Source of the DNA: Pyropia yezoensis | Lineage: Eukaryota; Rhodophyta; Bangiophyceae; Bangiales; Bangiaceae | DNA length: 64,000 nt | NCBI GenBank assembly: GCA_009829735.1 | Contig: CM020618.1 | Span: forward strand, 40,291,030-40,355,029 | Direction: 5' to 3' | Shown: in pieces, positions 19,700 through 31,384 of the stretch | Numbering within the stretch: the first letter of the stretch is position 1 | Layout: every line of letters starts with the position of its first letter | The notes under the pieces: model-generated | Told to the model about the DNA's origin: nothing | Seen by the model: only the letters and a program-made list of their open reading frames with translations | The model's database searches: none | Program-made: the position numbers and the translations under genes

Positions 19700-21577
19700 T
19701 CACACGGCAACTGGCCGCCCCTTCCGTCGGCCCCCCCACCGCGCAGCGTCGCGGAGGACTCCGCCGCGGCGCCCCCCCCCACCCCCCCCCGCGCGGCCAC
19801 CCACCCCCGGGTCGAGCGCCAGCGCCAGCGCCCCCACAACGACCATCAGCCCCCCAAAGACGCCCAGCGCGGCAGCGTACCCCCCCGACGCTGCCACCGC
19901 CGCGGCAGCGGTCAGCGCCGAGCCGGCCTCTGAGCCGACGGCGCCGCCGCCCTCCCCCCCCGCGGCGGCGCCCCCCCGGCCGACGAGGGCGCCAACCAGC
20001 GCGGGCCCGACGTACCCCCCCACAACCCCCACCGAGTTAATGGCCGCAAACGCCGCCGCCGCCGTGTCCCCCGACAGCGCCGCGGTGGGCACCGCCCAGT
20101 AGGGCCCAAAGAGGGACCAGCACCCCGCCGCGGCGATCGACACGCCCATCACCACCCACCCCACCCCCGCAGCGGTGGCAACCGCGACCGCGGCGACGGC
20201 AAAGCCGACGGCCGACGCAAATGACGGGATGGCCAGGTGCAGCCGCCGCTCGCACGCCGCGTCTGACGAGCGGGCCACAAGGAGCATACCCACTGCGGCA
20301 GCGGTGTACGGCACCGCCGACGCAAGGCCAATGGCGGCCGCGGAGAGGCCGACGGGCGCCGTCGCCGCGTCGCTGGCGGGCGCCGCCCCTGCCGCCACCG
20401 CCGACGCCACAGACGATGCCTGCAGCAAAAGGGGCAGCCAAAAGATCAGTCCATAGTAGGCGCAGCTGTACAGCAGCCAGATGGCCACCAGCAGGCGCAT
20501 CCACGGCAGCCGCAAGGACGCCAGCAGCCCCCTGTCGCCGCCACCCTCGCCCGCCCCCGCACCCGCCGGCGGGGCGGTCCGCGCGGCCGCCTCCCGCGCC
20601 TGGCGGGCGACCAGGTGAGCGCGCTCGGGGGCGGTGAGGAAGCGGGCGCTGGCGGGTCCCGCGTCGAGGACGAGCGCCAAGACGACGGCGAGGACCATTG
20701 TCGGCGCTGCTTCGAGCACAAACAGCCACCGCCAGCCCGAGCCCGCGGCGGCCCCCCCCCAACGCCCCACCGCGCCAAGGATGGCGCCCGCCAGGGGCCC
20801 GCCCAGCACCCCACTCACCGCCGTGGACGTCATGATGGCGGTGTAGGAAAAGCCCATGTCTACCTGCCGGAACCAGCCGGTGAGGTAGTAGATGACCGAC
20901 GGGAAGAAGCCCGCCTCGGCGGCGCCCACCGCCAGGCGGGCCAAGTAAAAGCCCCGCACCGAGGTGATGGCGCCCATGCCCCCCGACGCGAGGGCCCAGC
21001 CGGCAAGCAGCGCCGGGAGGCCCCGGTGGGCGCCCACCCGCTTGACCACCAGGGCGGCGGGCACGCCGAGGCTGGCATACGTACAAAAAAAGACCGCTGC
21101 GCCCGTCCCGTACTGCCCGGGCGTGAGGCCCAGCTCGGCGTTCATCTCGAGGGCGGCAAAGCTTAGGTTGGTGCGGTCCAGGTAGCACAGCAGGGCGGCA
21201 GCGAAGAGGAGCGGCAGCAGCCGCCGCTGCACCTTGGCCATCACCACCGCGTCCAGGGCGGCGGTCGCTGGGTCTGCGTCGTCCCCTCTGCCACCCCCGT
21301 CAGAGCCGCAGGTTGAGCCCTCCACCTCCGCGTCATAATAGTCCCCGTCCCCGTCCCCATCCCCTCCGCCGACGCTGACAGCTGGCGACGCCCGCCCGCC
21401 GTTGCCACCAACCGCCGCCGGCTCCCCCCCTCCCACCACCACGCCGCGGTAGGCCTCCCCGCCTGGGCCACCGCCACCGCCGCCGCCAACGTTCCGGCCC
21501 GAACCCCCAATGGGCATGTAGCCGCCGTCAGAGACGGCCGCTGCCCCCCCCGCCTCGACGGGCAACAGGCCGCCCAT
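19700..21577 (-). CDS. Major facilitator superfamily transporter, anion:cation symporter (ACS) type
   Basis: This is a 625-residue single-exon protein from the ATG at 21577. Residues 1-~105 are a Gly/Asp-rich, probably cytosolic N-terminus. Twelve hydrophobic segments follow. The ACS-family pattern is clear: RRLLPLLFAAALLCYLDRTN with NLSFA at TM1, GAAVFFCTYASLGVPAALVV at TM2, FYLARLAVGAAEAGFFPSVI at TM4, then YLTGWF. DRTN near TM1 and RLAVGAAEAGF are characteristic of the tartrate/allantoate/organic-anion permease group (yeast Dal5-like, bacterial ACS). It probably imports an organic acid anion or a vitamin-like anion; the substrate cannot be told from sequence. The central loop after TM6 is Ala-rich. 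The C-terminus is Gly/Arg-rich after the last TM. Confidence 0.85.
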   Translation of the reverse strand: MGGLLPVEAGGAAAVSDGGYMPIGGSGRNVGGGGGGGPGGEAYRGVVVGGGEPAAVGGNGGRASPAVSVGGGDGDGDGDYYDAEVEGSTCGSDGGGRGDDADPATAALDAVVMAKVQRRLLPLLFAAALLCYLDRTNLSFAALEMNAELGLTPGQYGTGAAVFFCTYASLGVPAALVVKRVGAHRGLPALLAGWALASGGMGAITSVRGFYLARLAVGAAEAGFFPSVIYYLTGWFRQVDMGFSYTAIMTSTAVSGVLGGPLAGAILGAVGRWGGAAAGSGWRWLFVLEAAPTMVLAVVLALVLDAGPASARFLTAPERAHLVARQAREAAARTAPPAGAGAGEGGGDRGLLASLRLPWMRLLVAIWLLYSCAYYGLIFWLPLLLQASSVASAVAAGAAPASDAATAPVGLSAAAIGLASAVPYTAAAVGMLLVARSSDAACERRLHLAIPSFASAVGFAVAAVAVATAAGVGWVVMGVSIAAAGCWSLFGPYWAVPTAALSGDTAAAAFAAINSVGVVGGYVGPALVGALVGRGGAAAGGEGGGAVGSEAGSALTAAAAVAASGGYAAALGVFGGLMVVVGALALALDPGVGGRAGGGGGGRRGGVLRDAARWGGRRKGRPVAV

Positions 21578-22701
21578 GATGGGGGAGCGGGGGTGGGCGG
21601 GAGGCAGTGTCCGTCAACGACGCCAGACGCCCCGCCGGCAATGCGGGTCGGGGCCGGGGGTGCGGGTGGGTGAGAAGAGGAAGGACCGCGGCCGCCGGCA
21701 GCTCAGCCGCAGCCGCTGGGCGGGACGGTCATTCGCGGCCGCCGAGGCGATGGCCACACGCCAACGGGAAGAGCGGGGAGCAGGGCGGCCGGTCGCGCCG
21801 CTGTCAAGGCACGCAGGAGGAGGGGGCTGCGAGGCCGGCCAAACAACCGGCGTCGAGGGTGCCACAAGGGTGGCGGGCACACCACCACACACTGCAGCAG
21901 CTGTACATATAATACTATGTATTTAACGGGCCCGTTGACGAGGCAACGCGGGAGCCACGCCCCGTGGGCGGTGGCGGTGCAGTGGCCCGACGCGGTGCCT
22001 CGCACCACCACCCAATCAGGCAAACCCTCGTCTGTGGCACAGCAAGCTGTTCGGGGTAAGCAGAGGAGGTGTGCGGGATCCCGCATGCGTTCTTGAAAAG
22101 AAGTGAGGGATCTGGACAGCTTTCACGTCAAGAGCGGATCTTGGGAGGGGCATGCACAAACAATGCTACCAGCCCCGTTTGTCCGTATCATTCCAAATCG
22201 TACGTTAACTAAGCTGACTTGCAATGTGGACACCCCGGTACCGACCTATGGATTCTTAACCTCTCCAACTGTGGAGAAGGCACGGTGATCCTGTTTAAAA
22301 AAAAAGGCAGACCGGCAACCTCAGTGGTATATTTCCCCCTGAGCAGTACGCGCGACCCGGCGCACGCCGCCGCCATCGCGCCACTTGACCCGTCGGCCAC
22401 CGCCGCCGCCACCGCCGCGCCCACCGCCACGCCAGTCACCGCCTGCGACAGGCGGGTGCACCCGCAGGTTCGCCGCCACGCCGCCCCCAGCGGTCCGAGC
22501 TCGCCCCACGCCCAGCCCCCACCCCCCGCGCGGCGGTGACCATGGCCGCGGCCATGGTCACCGCGGGGGGTGCGCGCGCCGGCTCCCCTCCCGTCCCCCC
22601 CCCCCCGCCACCCCCCCCCCGCCCCTTCCTTGGTGGCAGCGCCTCCTTCGTGTCCATCCCCCCGGCGGTGACACCCGCCACCCCACCGGCGGCTGTGTAC
22701 G
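21578..22701. other. Intergenic region, no supported gene
   Basis: The region would contain the promoter of the minus-strand MFS gene. A short AT-rich island (ATATAATACTATGTATTTAA, 21,904-21,924) stands out in otherwise GC-rich DNA. From 22,370 to 22,690 it is C/G-rich with an inverted CCGCGGCCATGG-like segment near 22,545. No protein family was recognised in any frame. Confidence 0.35.
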
Positions 22702-23404
22702 TACAGTCGGTACCCAATTTTATCCGTACGGCCAATAACGAGATTCGTACGGAGCGATTTGACAGTAAGCAAGCCCTCGATTCCACGCACTGGGCCCATT
22801 AATACTTGGTGCTGGCGCCCTGAACGGCGATGACATCGCGCACACGACGGGGCATCGACTCGACCAGGGCCTTAAAAAAAAGGTATGTGGGATGGCGTCC
22901 CAGTCTTGGCAGAGGGCCCCAAACAGCTCGTCCTTGTTCTTGGGAACTGTGCGGCGCTTTCGCAGGCGCCTCTCCAGCTCAGCCCAAGCGTTCTCGATGG
23001 GGTTGATGTCGGGGCTCTGCCGGACCCAAGGAAGAACCCGCAGCCCAAGCTGGGCCTTGACCTCCTTCGACGCCTTGGCCGCGTGGCAGGGTGCTAAGTC
23101 CTCTTGCAGCCACGCAGCGTCCGGGGTGCCGCAGTCCGCACAAATCTGGTGCATGACGTAGTCCTCCAGCACACCGGAGTACTTGGCCGCATTCATGGAA
23201 TCTTCCACGCGCACCAGAGGCGTCCGGCCGCGCGCCGAAACCCCCCCCCAAACCATCACCGTCTGACGCCCGCTCTTGAAGGTGGGGCGCAGGCGATGCG
23301 GGGCGTACCGCTCGCCGTTGCGGCGCCACACGCGCGACGAGCTGGCGTCTCGCACCACGAACGAGCTCTCGTCGGTGAACAGCACGGAGGCCCACTCAGC
23401 CGTC
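22702..23404 (-). mobile_element. Tc1/mariner element relic, truncated at its 5' side
   Basis: The transposase 3' part is present on the minus strand, and about 100 bp of non-coding DNA follows to a possible terminal repeat end beginning TACAGTCGGTACCC at 22,702. The 5' part of the transposase and the other terminal repeat are missing, because unrelated LTR-element sequence begins near 23,410. No target duplication can be assessed. Confidence 0.6.
22799..23404 (-). pseudogene. Tc1-family DDE transposase fragment (DD34E), frameshifted
   Basis: The catalytic half of a Tc1-type transposase is clear. FTDESSF has the first Asp, and a degenerate EDLAPCH has the second (usually QDNAPCH). SPDINPIENAW has the Glu, with 34 residues between second Asp and Glu. 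AEWASV just upstream is also family-typical. After IPHTFF the similarity moves to another frame (LVESMPRRVRDVIAVQG..., ending at TAA 22801-22799). The shift is at an 8-base A/T homopolymer (22874-22881). The N-terminal HTH domains are absent because of truncation at ~23,404. Non-functional. Confidence 0.75.
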
Positions 23405-23409
23405 CAGCC

Positions 23410-23995
23410 CCGTATCCATGACCCTCTTCAGGTCATAGCCCCGTGGTTCGGTAACCCGATACCGGTGGGGGTTGGCCGTCGTCCCCGAGAGTGGGACTCT
23501 ACGGGTGGGGAGCGTGAGGTGTCCCGTCGTCGGGCGGAGTCCCGCCGGGTTTACGGTGGAGCCCGTTCCGTGGGGTCCTACCGTGCCTCGTATCCGGCGG
23601 CACCGGCTCCGGTGGTAGCCGTATCGGCTCCTGTGGCTCCTCTGGCCGCGCCAGTGTCTCCTTCCGTCCCTGTCATGCCTGACGGAGGTCCCCATCTATG
23701 GTATGAGGGCCTTGACGCCCTCATTACCCGCAAGCTGCGGGAGAGTGTCTCTGTTAGCTGGGGGGATATCCCCCCAGGTGCTGCGCTGGTTGGTACCGCG
23801 CGCTGCTTCGGTGGGCTGTTGGACCGCCTCCAGCTAGCTCTGGAGGAAGTGGAGGCTGGTCGCAGCACTCTCGTGGAGTTATGAACTGAGGTAACTCAGG
23901 TGATTCACCGTCGCGAGATTGCCGACCCGTGGAGCATGGAGATGTACGCGTCTACGCGTGAGCGGCGTCCTTCGGGCAGCGAGGGTACCCCCTGA
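23410..23995 (+). pseudogene. C-terminal fragment of the antisense ORF of element A
   Basis: The frame encodes HDPLQVIAPWFGNP, REWDSTGGEREVSRRRAE, VSWGDIPPGAALVGTARC and EEVEAGRSTLVEL. All have close counterparts in the C-terminal ~200 residues of element C's antisense protein. An in-frame TGA at 23882-23884 replaces the Cys codon of C. Homology continues beyond it (TEVTQVIHRREIADPWS) to a TGA at 23993-23995, matching the C-terminus in C. The upstream ~600 residues are missing. Close protein similarity on this strand in an independent copy supports the antisense ORF being a real gene. Confidence 0.65.
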
Positions 23996-24322
23996 AGAGT
24001 GCTGTTGCTATGAGGGAGAGGGACCCGGTGACCCTTATGGTGGCCGGGTAGTAGTGAGTATAAACTCATCCCCCGCTGGGGCGTTTGCATGATTCTGATG
24101 GCTGCCTTCGGGGAGTACCCCGTCTGCCTTAGCAGTGGCTTGCCTTGGTTTTTCTTGCGCCCCCAACCCATCCTGGCTGGGTAATACTCGTAAAGGTCAA
24201 CCTTCCTCGGTCCGTCACTTGCCCCATGGCTGAAGGTTTACCTTGGTGTAAGCCTCAGGTTACTTCGAAATTATCGGAGTCATTCATCTCCTTCAAGTTA
24301 GACTTGTTAAAGTCAGTAGCCC

Positions 24323-24365
24323 ACTTAGTTTGCCTAAGTCCGCTCCGACTTAGTGAACCTAAGTC
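24323..24365. other. Two perfect short hairpins between pol and antisense ORF (element A)
   Basis: ACTTAG-TTTGC-CTAAGT (24323-24339) and GACTTAG-TGAAC-CTAAGTC (24347-24365) have perfect 6- and 7-bp stems. Element C has four hairpins with the same stem family at the equivalent place but different loops, so the stems, not the loops, are kept. They lie about 80-120 bp past the pol stop, between convergent genes. Confidence 0.6.
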
Positions 24366-24444
24366 TTGCCGAATCCATGTGACACCCTACTAAGTAGGTA
24401 TAAGCCTCACCCCCCAACAGCCGAAGTCGGTGTCGGTTGGGTTG

Positions 24445-27400
24445 TTACAGGAGGCGTCGTCGCCTCATGTAAGGCATGAGCAGTTGGCGGTGTATATTCG
24501 CCGCCTGTTCCCAGGTGGGTGAGTCGTATCCGACCCACATCACCTTGACGTACCAGGGTCCTGGTAGGTCCGGGTCGGTGTGTCCGACCACGCTCTCTAC
24601 TTGGTATGGAATCCCATCCGGTCCCACCGGGTCATCTGACCGGTGGGTTGTAAGAGCTTCATGTAGCAACCCGGCCGGTACCGGCTGAGGCTGTTCCGGC
24701 TTCGGAGCAGGTGTCACATCATTGAGGTTGATGCGTTGTATCTCCGTATCGGAGTGCAGAATGACAGAGTGATCATCTCTGTGTAAGATCTGGTACGGTC
24801 CCTTGACCGGTTGCATAAGCTTGTTCCCTCGGAACTTCTGGTGTCTGATGTAGACCCAGTAACCTGTTACCAGGGTTGCGTTGCGTACCCGTAGCCGGGC
24901 GTCAAAGTTCTTCTTGTATCGAAGTTGTGTACGGTCAAGGGCACCCTTGAGCTTGGGTATCATCCACGATAGCTTGGCCAACCAAGCTAAGTGGATCCGT
25001 TCGGCCGGTCGGCCCTTCGGTATGTCATACCGAGTGCATCTGCCCGGTGGCAGTGTCAGGTTACCGACGCCCATCGGCATGACCCATTCCAGTGGGGCAA
25101 TGCTGGTACTCCGATGAGGCCTGGCATTACATGCCAGGGTCAAGACGGACAGAAGCCTGTCCCACGTCTTCGTGTGCTCCGCCACATAGCATTGGAGCAT
25201 CTTCACGATGGTGCGGTTGAACCGCTCCACTTGTCCGTTGGATTGTGGGTGGTAGTCGGATGCCCGACGGGGTTCGATACCGAACATGCCCAGGACCTTA
25301 GTGCAGAATGCTGACGTAAGGTTTGCTCCGTTGTCGGAGAGGAGTTGCTTCATTACCCCGTAAGCACTGATCCAGTGGTCGACCACTGCGTTCATGATCG
25401 TGTAGGCCGTATCATTCGGGATGGCTACTGCTCGTGACAGCTTAGTAAAGCGGTCCGACATGACCAGGATGTACCTGTTCCCTTCTTCCGTTACCGGAAG
25501 TGGCCCGAGTATGTCGATTGCGACTTGCTCGTTGGGCCCGTCCGGGGGGAACAGTTTCATAGCGGATGCCCGCCTATGAAGACTCATACGATTCTGTGCA
25601 CACGGGTGGCATCCCCGGATGTGGTCGACTACGTCAACGGCCATTGCTGGCCATTAAAAGAACCTTCGCATTGCTGCGAACATGCGCGAACCTCCCGGGT
25701 GTCCGGCTGTGGGGTTCTCGTGCTCTCGTTCCATGACGGCTTGTCGTAAGGACACGGGAACCACGACCTGATGCCGTCCATCGGCGGGTGCCCGCCGGTA
25801 TATGAGGCCGTCCTCATTCTCGGAGAAGATGCCGGCCGTGCCGGCCAGGAGGTTAGCACGATGGCGTTTATAGTCATCGTCATTGGCCTGTGCCTCGCGG
25901 AAGTCCGCGAGGGTCAATGGGCACGCCAGGTGTGCCATGGTATGGTCAACCATACCTTGGGTGGCATTACCCACCATGCAAACTGGTACAGCCGGGATGT
26001 CCTCGTCCACCTGTCGAGTATCCCCGCTCGGTGTATCGAGTCGCGATAGCGCGTCTCCCAGATGATGGGTAGAGCCGGCCTTATATATGTTCCGGTAGTC
26101 GTGCTCGGCCATCTTCAGCCTCCACCGGGCTAGCCGACCGTGGCTGTCGGAATCCTTGTCACCAAGGTTGAGAAGCCATCGTAAAGGTTCGTGGTCGGAC
26201 CTCACGATGAACCTGGAACCTTCCAGGTATGGCCGGAGCAGTTGCACTGCCCATATGACTCCGAGGCACTCGCACTCGGTGGCACTATAGTTGCGCTCAG
26301 CCGGGTTGAGTGTCCGGCTGAAGTACCCTACCGGATGTAGGTCCAGGATAGCATTATCGGTACCGATGATGGTCTCTCCCTGTAACAGGGTGCATCCCAC
26401 TTGGGTATCGCAGGCACCGACGTCGATGACGAAGGTCCCGTGTCTATGCGGCAACGCAAGCACGGGTGGGGCTAGCAGAGCTTGCTTGAGCAGCTCGAAT
26501 GCCTCTCCCTCGCTGGGCGAGGGCGGTTGGAGTACCTTTGGCAAGGCGCTGCTCGTCAGAACCGTTAACGGTTTGGCTATACGAGCGAAGTCCTTGACGA
26601 ACCGTCGGTATACGTTGCACATCCCCAGGAAGCTCTTCAGCTGTGTCTGGGTGGTTGGGTATCGCGCATCCCGGAGTGCCCGGGTATTAGCTTCGAGCAC
26701 TCCCAGTTTACCTGGTGTGATCTGGTGACCCAAATACTCGACTGTCTGCTGAAAGAAGGCGCACTTCTTGAGGCGCAGGGTTACCCCGGCGTTCCGCAAG
26801 AGGGTGAGTACCTCTTCGACATGTTGGACATGGTCATCCATGTTACGCGAGAAGATGATGACATCGTCCAGGTATACCAGGCAGTTACGCCACTTCACTC
26901 CCGACAGTAAAATGTCGATGGCCCGCTGGAATGTGGCGGGGGCGTTGGACAATCCGAAGGGCATCCTTAGGAACTCGTACACGCCACTGTGAAAGACGAA
27001 CACCGTCATGGGGATATCCTCCTCCGCAACTGGGATCTGCCAGTACCCGGCATTGCAGTCGTTAGTGGTAAACACTATGGCCTCCCCCAGCGAGTCGATG
27101 CACTCGTCCATGCTTGGTAAAGGGTAGGAGTCTTTCTTGGTAACCAAGTTTAGGCGTCGATAATCGATGCAGAACCGAGGGGTTTGATCCTTCTTCGGTA
27201 CGATAACGACTGGGGCGCCCCACTCCGACATCGAAGGTCGAATCACCTTAGCTTCGCTCACCCTCTTCGCTTCTCCATCAACGATCTCTCGTTGCATAGG
27301 TCCCGCGCGATGCGGTTGCGACCGCGCTGGTCGTGCACCTGGTACCAGGTCTATACGGTGTTGGGTTGCCCCAATGGTACCCAGCGCCCCGCCGGTCCAC

Positions 27401-28632
27401 ATGACGTCATGCTTTCTTAGCATCCGTCGTACCCCTTCAGCTACCGAAGGGGGAACGTGGTCGAGGTCAGCCTCGGCCAGTGCCTTCAAGGCTTCTTCGT
27501 CCTTTGGCGGAATGTCCGCCGGAGCTGTCCATGGGTTAGGCTTCCCGTCATCGGGTTGCTGCCGCTCGGTGGTCTCGGCGACCGCCAGTACCTCAAGTGG
27601 TTCCACTTGACCTTCCTTGTCAGGGGTAAGGATGTCTCCTTAGTAGAGCTCGGCAATCCCGAGGATAGTTCCTTTCGGAAGGGTGACTGCCTTACGGCGA
27701 TAGTTCGCCATCACGAGCAGTGATGACCCCCCCGCTGGGAGGTCTACGATACCGTTAGCCATGGTCAACCCATGGCGCTTGTAGGTTCGTAGGTTGGACT
27801 GGACTCTGCAGATGCCTGCGAGGTCACAGTTAACCGGGAGGACGGTCTCCGATAACGCCTCAAAGCGAGTCCGCTTGGCCAGCCGGAGTGTCTTCGGTTC
27901 TACGCTGGCGTATACCTCAGCCAAGTTAACGTGGCTCCCTTGTAGCGTCAGGTCCCTAACGATAGCTGTCTGTCCTCTCTTCGTCCCTTCGACCTCTTGC
28001 AGCTCGACGGTCCTCCGGCCCGGCCGGATTGCATCCACGTGAACGTTGATGAAGGTGCACCCCAGTATGCAGGGCACAGTTAGAGTCTCACACACCAGGA
28101 AGTCAACTTCCGTAGTGAACTCCCCGATGGTGACCCGCAGCGACATCGCTGCGGTCGTACGAATGAGACGACCATTCGCATCCTTGATCGTGGGTCCCCG
28201 AGCAACTCTGACTCGCGGGAGCCACTTGTCCGGGAGGGTATCCTTCCAGATCAGGTTAGGTCCAGCCCCTGTATCCAGTACAGGGTAATACGATCGGGTC
28301 GACTGGGGGTCAACCCCCAGTGTGGCTGATACCTTGAAGTTCTCCAAGGTGAACAGTACTTGGCCTACACCGATATCCGGTGTAGCTCGGGCATCCTGAA
28401 CAGGGCCCTTGTTTGGTTCCATGTGACGGGGCTTCCCGTCCTCTCCTCCCAACCTTGGTGGTTGGTCATCAATCCCCTGACGCCGTGTCGTCGGGGCTGG
28501 AAGGTGTACCCGGGGGTTGATGCGGCGTCGGTTCAACCGCGCTCTCCGTGGGGCTTTCCCCGCGGCAGTCCGGTGTGGCTTGCTAGGGTAACCCTAGCGA
28601 CCCCGGATCGTCCTTCCTCTTACTCGTTTCCC
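24445..28632 (-). pseudogene. pol: Pol of element A (protease-RT-RNaseH-integrase-chromodomain), degraded
   Basis: The reading starts at the frameshift heptamer (28632-28626). LDTGAGPNLI (protease), YRRLNLVTKKDSYPLP and YLDDVIIFSRN (RT), an RNase H region, H-H-C-C and DDE integrase motifs (SDNGANL, VERFNRT) and a C-terminal chromodomain (YQVESVVG...WEQAANI) are all recognisable. In-frame TAA codons interrupt it at 27642-27640 (after GIAELY) and near 25,654 (after AMRRFF, a Tyr codon in C). RT has FTTNDCNAGYW where C has FTTIDCNAGYW. The protein is therefore non-functional. It is otherwise collinear with the 1,388-residue product of element C. Confidence 0.85.
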
Positions 28633-30796
28633 GTACTCGGCCGGGTATTATCTTCCGGGATATCTGGGAGAGGAGGTGCCTTCTCGACTGCCAGTACTCC
28701 TCCTGGAGCTTGCTGCCTACCCGGTGCCGGGCCTCTGGCGGGATACCCCCCAATGGATGCCTTGCGTTGCGCCGCTGCCCGTCGAGACTCCTCCGGGATG
28801 AGCGGGTATGAGGACACCCAGTGTTGGGGGTCTCCGCACAGCATATATCCGGACGTGCCGGCCGTCCCGGGCGTCCGCGACGGGTTGGCTCCATAGGTCC
28901 GGTTGCCTGCCTCGGGCGCCCGAGTGCCTGCCCCTTGGTAGGCATTGGGTCCCGGTGCCAACCGGAACATGGACTCCCCTAGCCGGTTGGTTCTACCAGC
29001 GATGTGCGGAGGTGCCTCCGTACGCACTGCCCATGTCGGCAGGGGTTGGTGGGGGTTACCCGTAACCGGGGCATACCCGTAGTCCGCACATACGGTACGC
29101 GCCGTCCCGCACCCTCGTTGACCTGGAACTGGGTCCCAGCCGGGGCGATGTACGCTACTGTCCCATGCTCATCGCTCACCGGCGTCGCCGGTAGCAACAG
29201 GTGGCCCTGATGGTCGACTAGAGGTTCATCCTCACCCGTAGGGGTATGTTCGGTCGCCACCAGTACTGGTGCGGCCTTACGCTCCACCTTCTCTTGCCTC
29301 GTTACCGGGATAATATTGGGCTTGCCTCCCTCACCCTTGGGCTTCGGGGCCAAGGCGCATTCCGGGTGTAGCACCCGGTAGGCGTCCCCTAGAGACTTGC
29401 ACATGTGCATCAGTCGACTGAAGTTCGTCCGAGCCGTATTGGCTCCCCGTGCGGATATCCGCACATAGTTGGGTACTCCTGCGAACAGGATGGCCCGTAG
29501 TTCCCCTTCGCCGAGGAGCTTCCCCAGCTCGTAGTCGAGCTCTTGGATCCGGCGTCCGAACATCTCCTCATCCTCCCAGGACAGGGCGGTGGCGGTGCGA
29601 AGGGCCCGATAGTGGTCTTCGCACTTGTCCTCACTGAGGTAGCTGCTAAGCAGCTCCTTCAGTATACCACTGTAATCCATGGGGGTGGCTGCGACCCTCA
29701 TTCCCGGCATCGGGGATGCCTGGCGGAGGATGCCTCGGACCCGTTCATCCACAAAGAACGGGAGGATCTCCAGTGCCAGCCCCTCGTTGACGAGTGCCTT
29801 GTCCGCGGCTGCCTTGAAGCTAGTCAAGAAGCCAATGACTGCCAACGGGCGTCCGTTAGGGCCCCCGAACATAGGGATTCCCTTCACAAGGGTCTGCATA
29901 GAGCGGATCGCTCGGTGCGAGGTCGTACGCATCGATCCCGATACGGTAGTGGATCGGTCCTCCAAACGATAACGTTCAGGAGTCAGTACCGACCGGAAGA
30001 CTTCGTTGACAATCTCTCTATCAGCGTCCTGGATATCCAGTCGCTTGGCCAGTTGATGAGTGAACTCATCGGACTCCATCCGCTGCAGTAAGCTCGCAGT
30101 AACCTGCGCTGTCATCGCTTACACCAGTGACGCTGGAACTTCCGGCGTCGGCGCCTCGGGTACCCGAGTTGCTTGGCTTCCTTCATCGAGGGGGTACTGC
30201 GATAGGGTACCGCCCCACCCCATCGCCGACTCTGTTCCGGCGTAAGTGTCCGCCGGACCGTGTCCGCGGAGTCCGCTCTGACTGCTCCGAGCGTAGCGCT
30301 CCGTGTGGCTACGTTCCAACTCGGCTGACGAGTCGAATCCATAACCCGCCGTGTCCGGGGGTGGTCCAGGAGTAGCAACACCGGGGTTGACCCTGGTGGA
30401 CTCCGAAAGTAGTCCGGCCGGTTCGAATCGTACCGGTATGGGAGGAACCCGACGGGGTACCGTCGTATGGCGTGCTGACATCAGCACTGCCATTGCGTCC
30501 TCCGTACGCTCTTGACGTGCGACGAGCCCGGTGAACCGGGCCCCGATGCGAGCCAACGATGCCATCAGGGAGTCCCCTGGTGAAGGTGGCGGCGGCGTGA
30601 GGTCGGCAGAGGACAGTTGCGGCGGTCCGCCGCCCCCGGCCGTCCGTGCCGTACCAAACGTCGATCCGGCACCTGAGAGCATCGGCGTCTCAATGTTGTC
30701 GATCGGGTTACCGATCCCAGATCCCGGGTTCAGCTCCGGGATCGGCGTCGACGCCGATCCGTCATCTTGAACGTTCCCCGTCTCTTGGGTAGACAC
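28620..30796 (-). pseudogene. gag: Gag of element A, degraded
   Basis: Collinear with the gag of element C. The start codon ATG of C is GTG here (30796-30794). A TAA at 30121-30119 replaces a Glu codon just before AMTAQVTASLL. A frameshift near 29,000 moves the C-terminal part to another frame, where the CCHC knuckle survives only as CGDPQHWVSSY, with the last Cys changed to Tyr. The end TGNE followed by TAA retains the GGGAAAC heptamer. Confidence 0.8.
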
Positions 30797-31002
30797 AGTC
30801 ACAATCAGTCAACCGACGTAACAGTCACCACGAATAAGAGAGCGAGGGGGTAGTTGGGGGAGAGTAACCGTAGATCGCAGTCAAACGCAACCACTCAAAA
30901 CAATCAGACAGATCGCAGCACCACGAGTACAAGAAAAGGACTGGATCCCTATCCGTGTGCCAGGGCCGAAGACGGCGTCACCACAAGGGTGACGGAAACC
31001 CG

Positions 31003-31020
31003 TCCCCTGCTGCTCCACCA
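31003..31020 (-). other. Primer binding site of element A
   Basis: TGGTGGAGCAGCAGGGGA read on the minus strand, one base inside the 5' LTR. The same 18 bases stand at the same place in B and C, and sequence similarity to B ends right after them. An 18-nt complement to a tRNA 3' end starting with TGG is the canonical PBS. Confidence 0.75.
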
Positions 31021-31021
31021 A

Positions 31022-31384
31022 TGTAGCACAATAGGTATCCGCTGCACGTCCACTCTCAGGGAACACTCACCAAGGGGGATCGGCACCAACGTCACCGGGA
31101 GGCCAAGGTTGCTGTCCTTGGAGCGCAAGCCACGGGACCAAGATGGGAGCCCAAATGGGAGGAGTTCGTTGTTCTTCCTTGGCCGGCGGTGGATTCGCCG
31201 CCGGCCCCCTCGTTATAAACCCTCGGAGACACTACTAACTACCCTCCACCCCAAGATGCAAGTCCCTCTGGTCATACGTAACTTATAGATACCGTGACCA
31301 GTACGGACTCTCAAATTGAAAGTTAAGGGCAAGAAGTAGCCCCCTCTAATATAGGGTCACAATACGGTCAACCATATTGCTACA
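31022..31384 (-). repeat. 5' LTR of element A (363 bp)
   Basis: On the minus strand it begins TGTAGCAATATGG and ends ATTGTGCTACA, with the 6-bp terminal inverted repeat TGTAGC/GCTACA. It is the same length as, and closely similar to, the LTRs of element C. Mid-LTR GGGTTTATAACG is a possible TATA element. Its 3' partner is not in the window. Confidence 0.85.

Larger units (their letters stand above)
23410..31384 (-). mobile_element. Ty3/gypsy LTR retrotransposon 'A' (chromodomain type), decayed, 3' end missing
   Basis: In minus orientation the order is 5' LTR (31384-31022), PBS, gag, pol and a fragment of the convergent antisense ORF. It is the same family as element C: LTRs are the same length (363 bp), near-identical except for scattered substitutions, and the proteins align throughout. 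The element stops at ~23,410 inside the antisense ORF, against a Tc1 relic, so the 3' LTR is lost and no TSD can be checked. In-frame stops, a lost gag ATG and a gag frameshift show it is dead. Confidence 0.85.
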
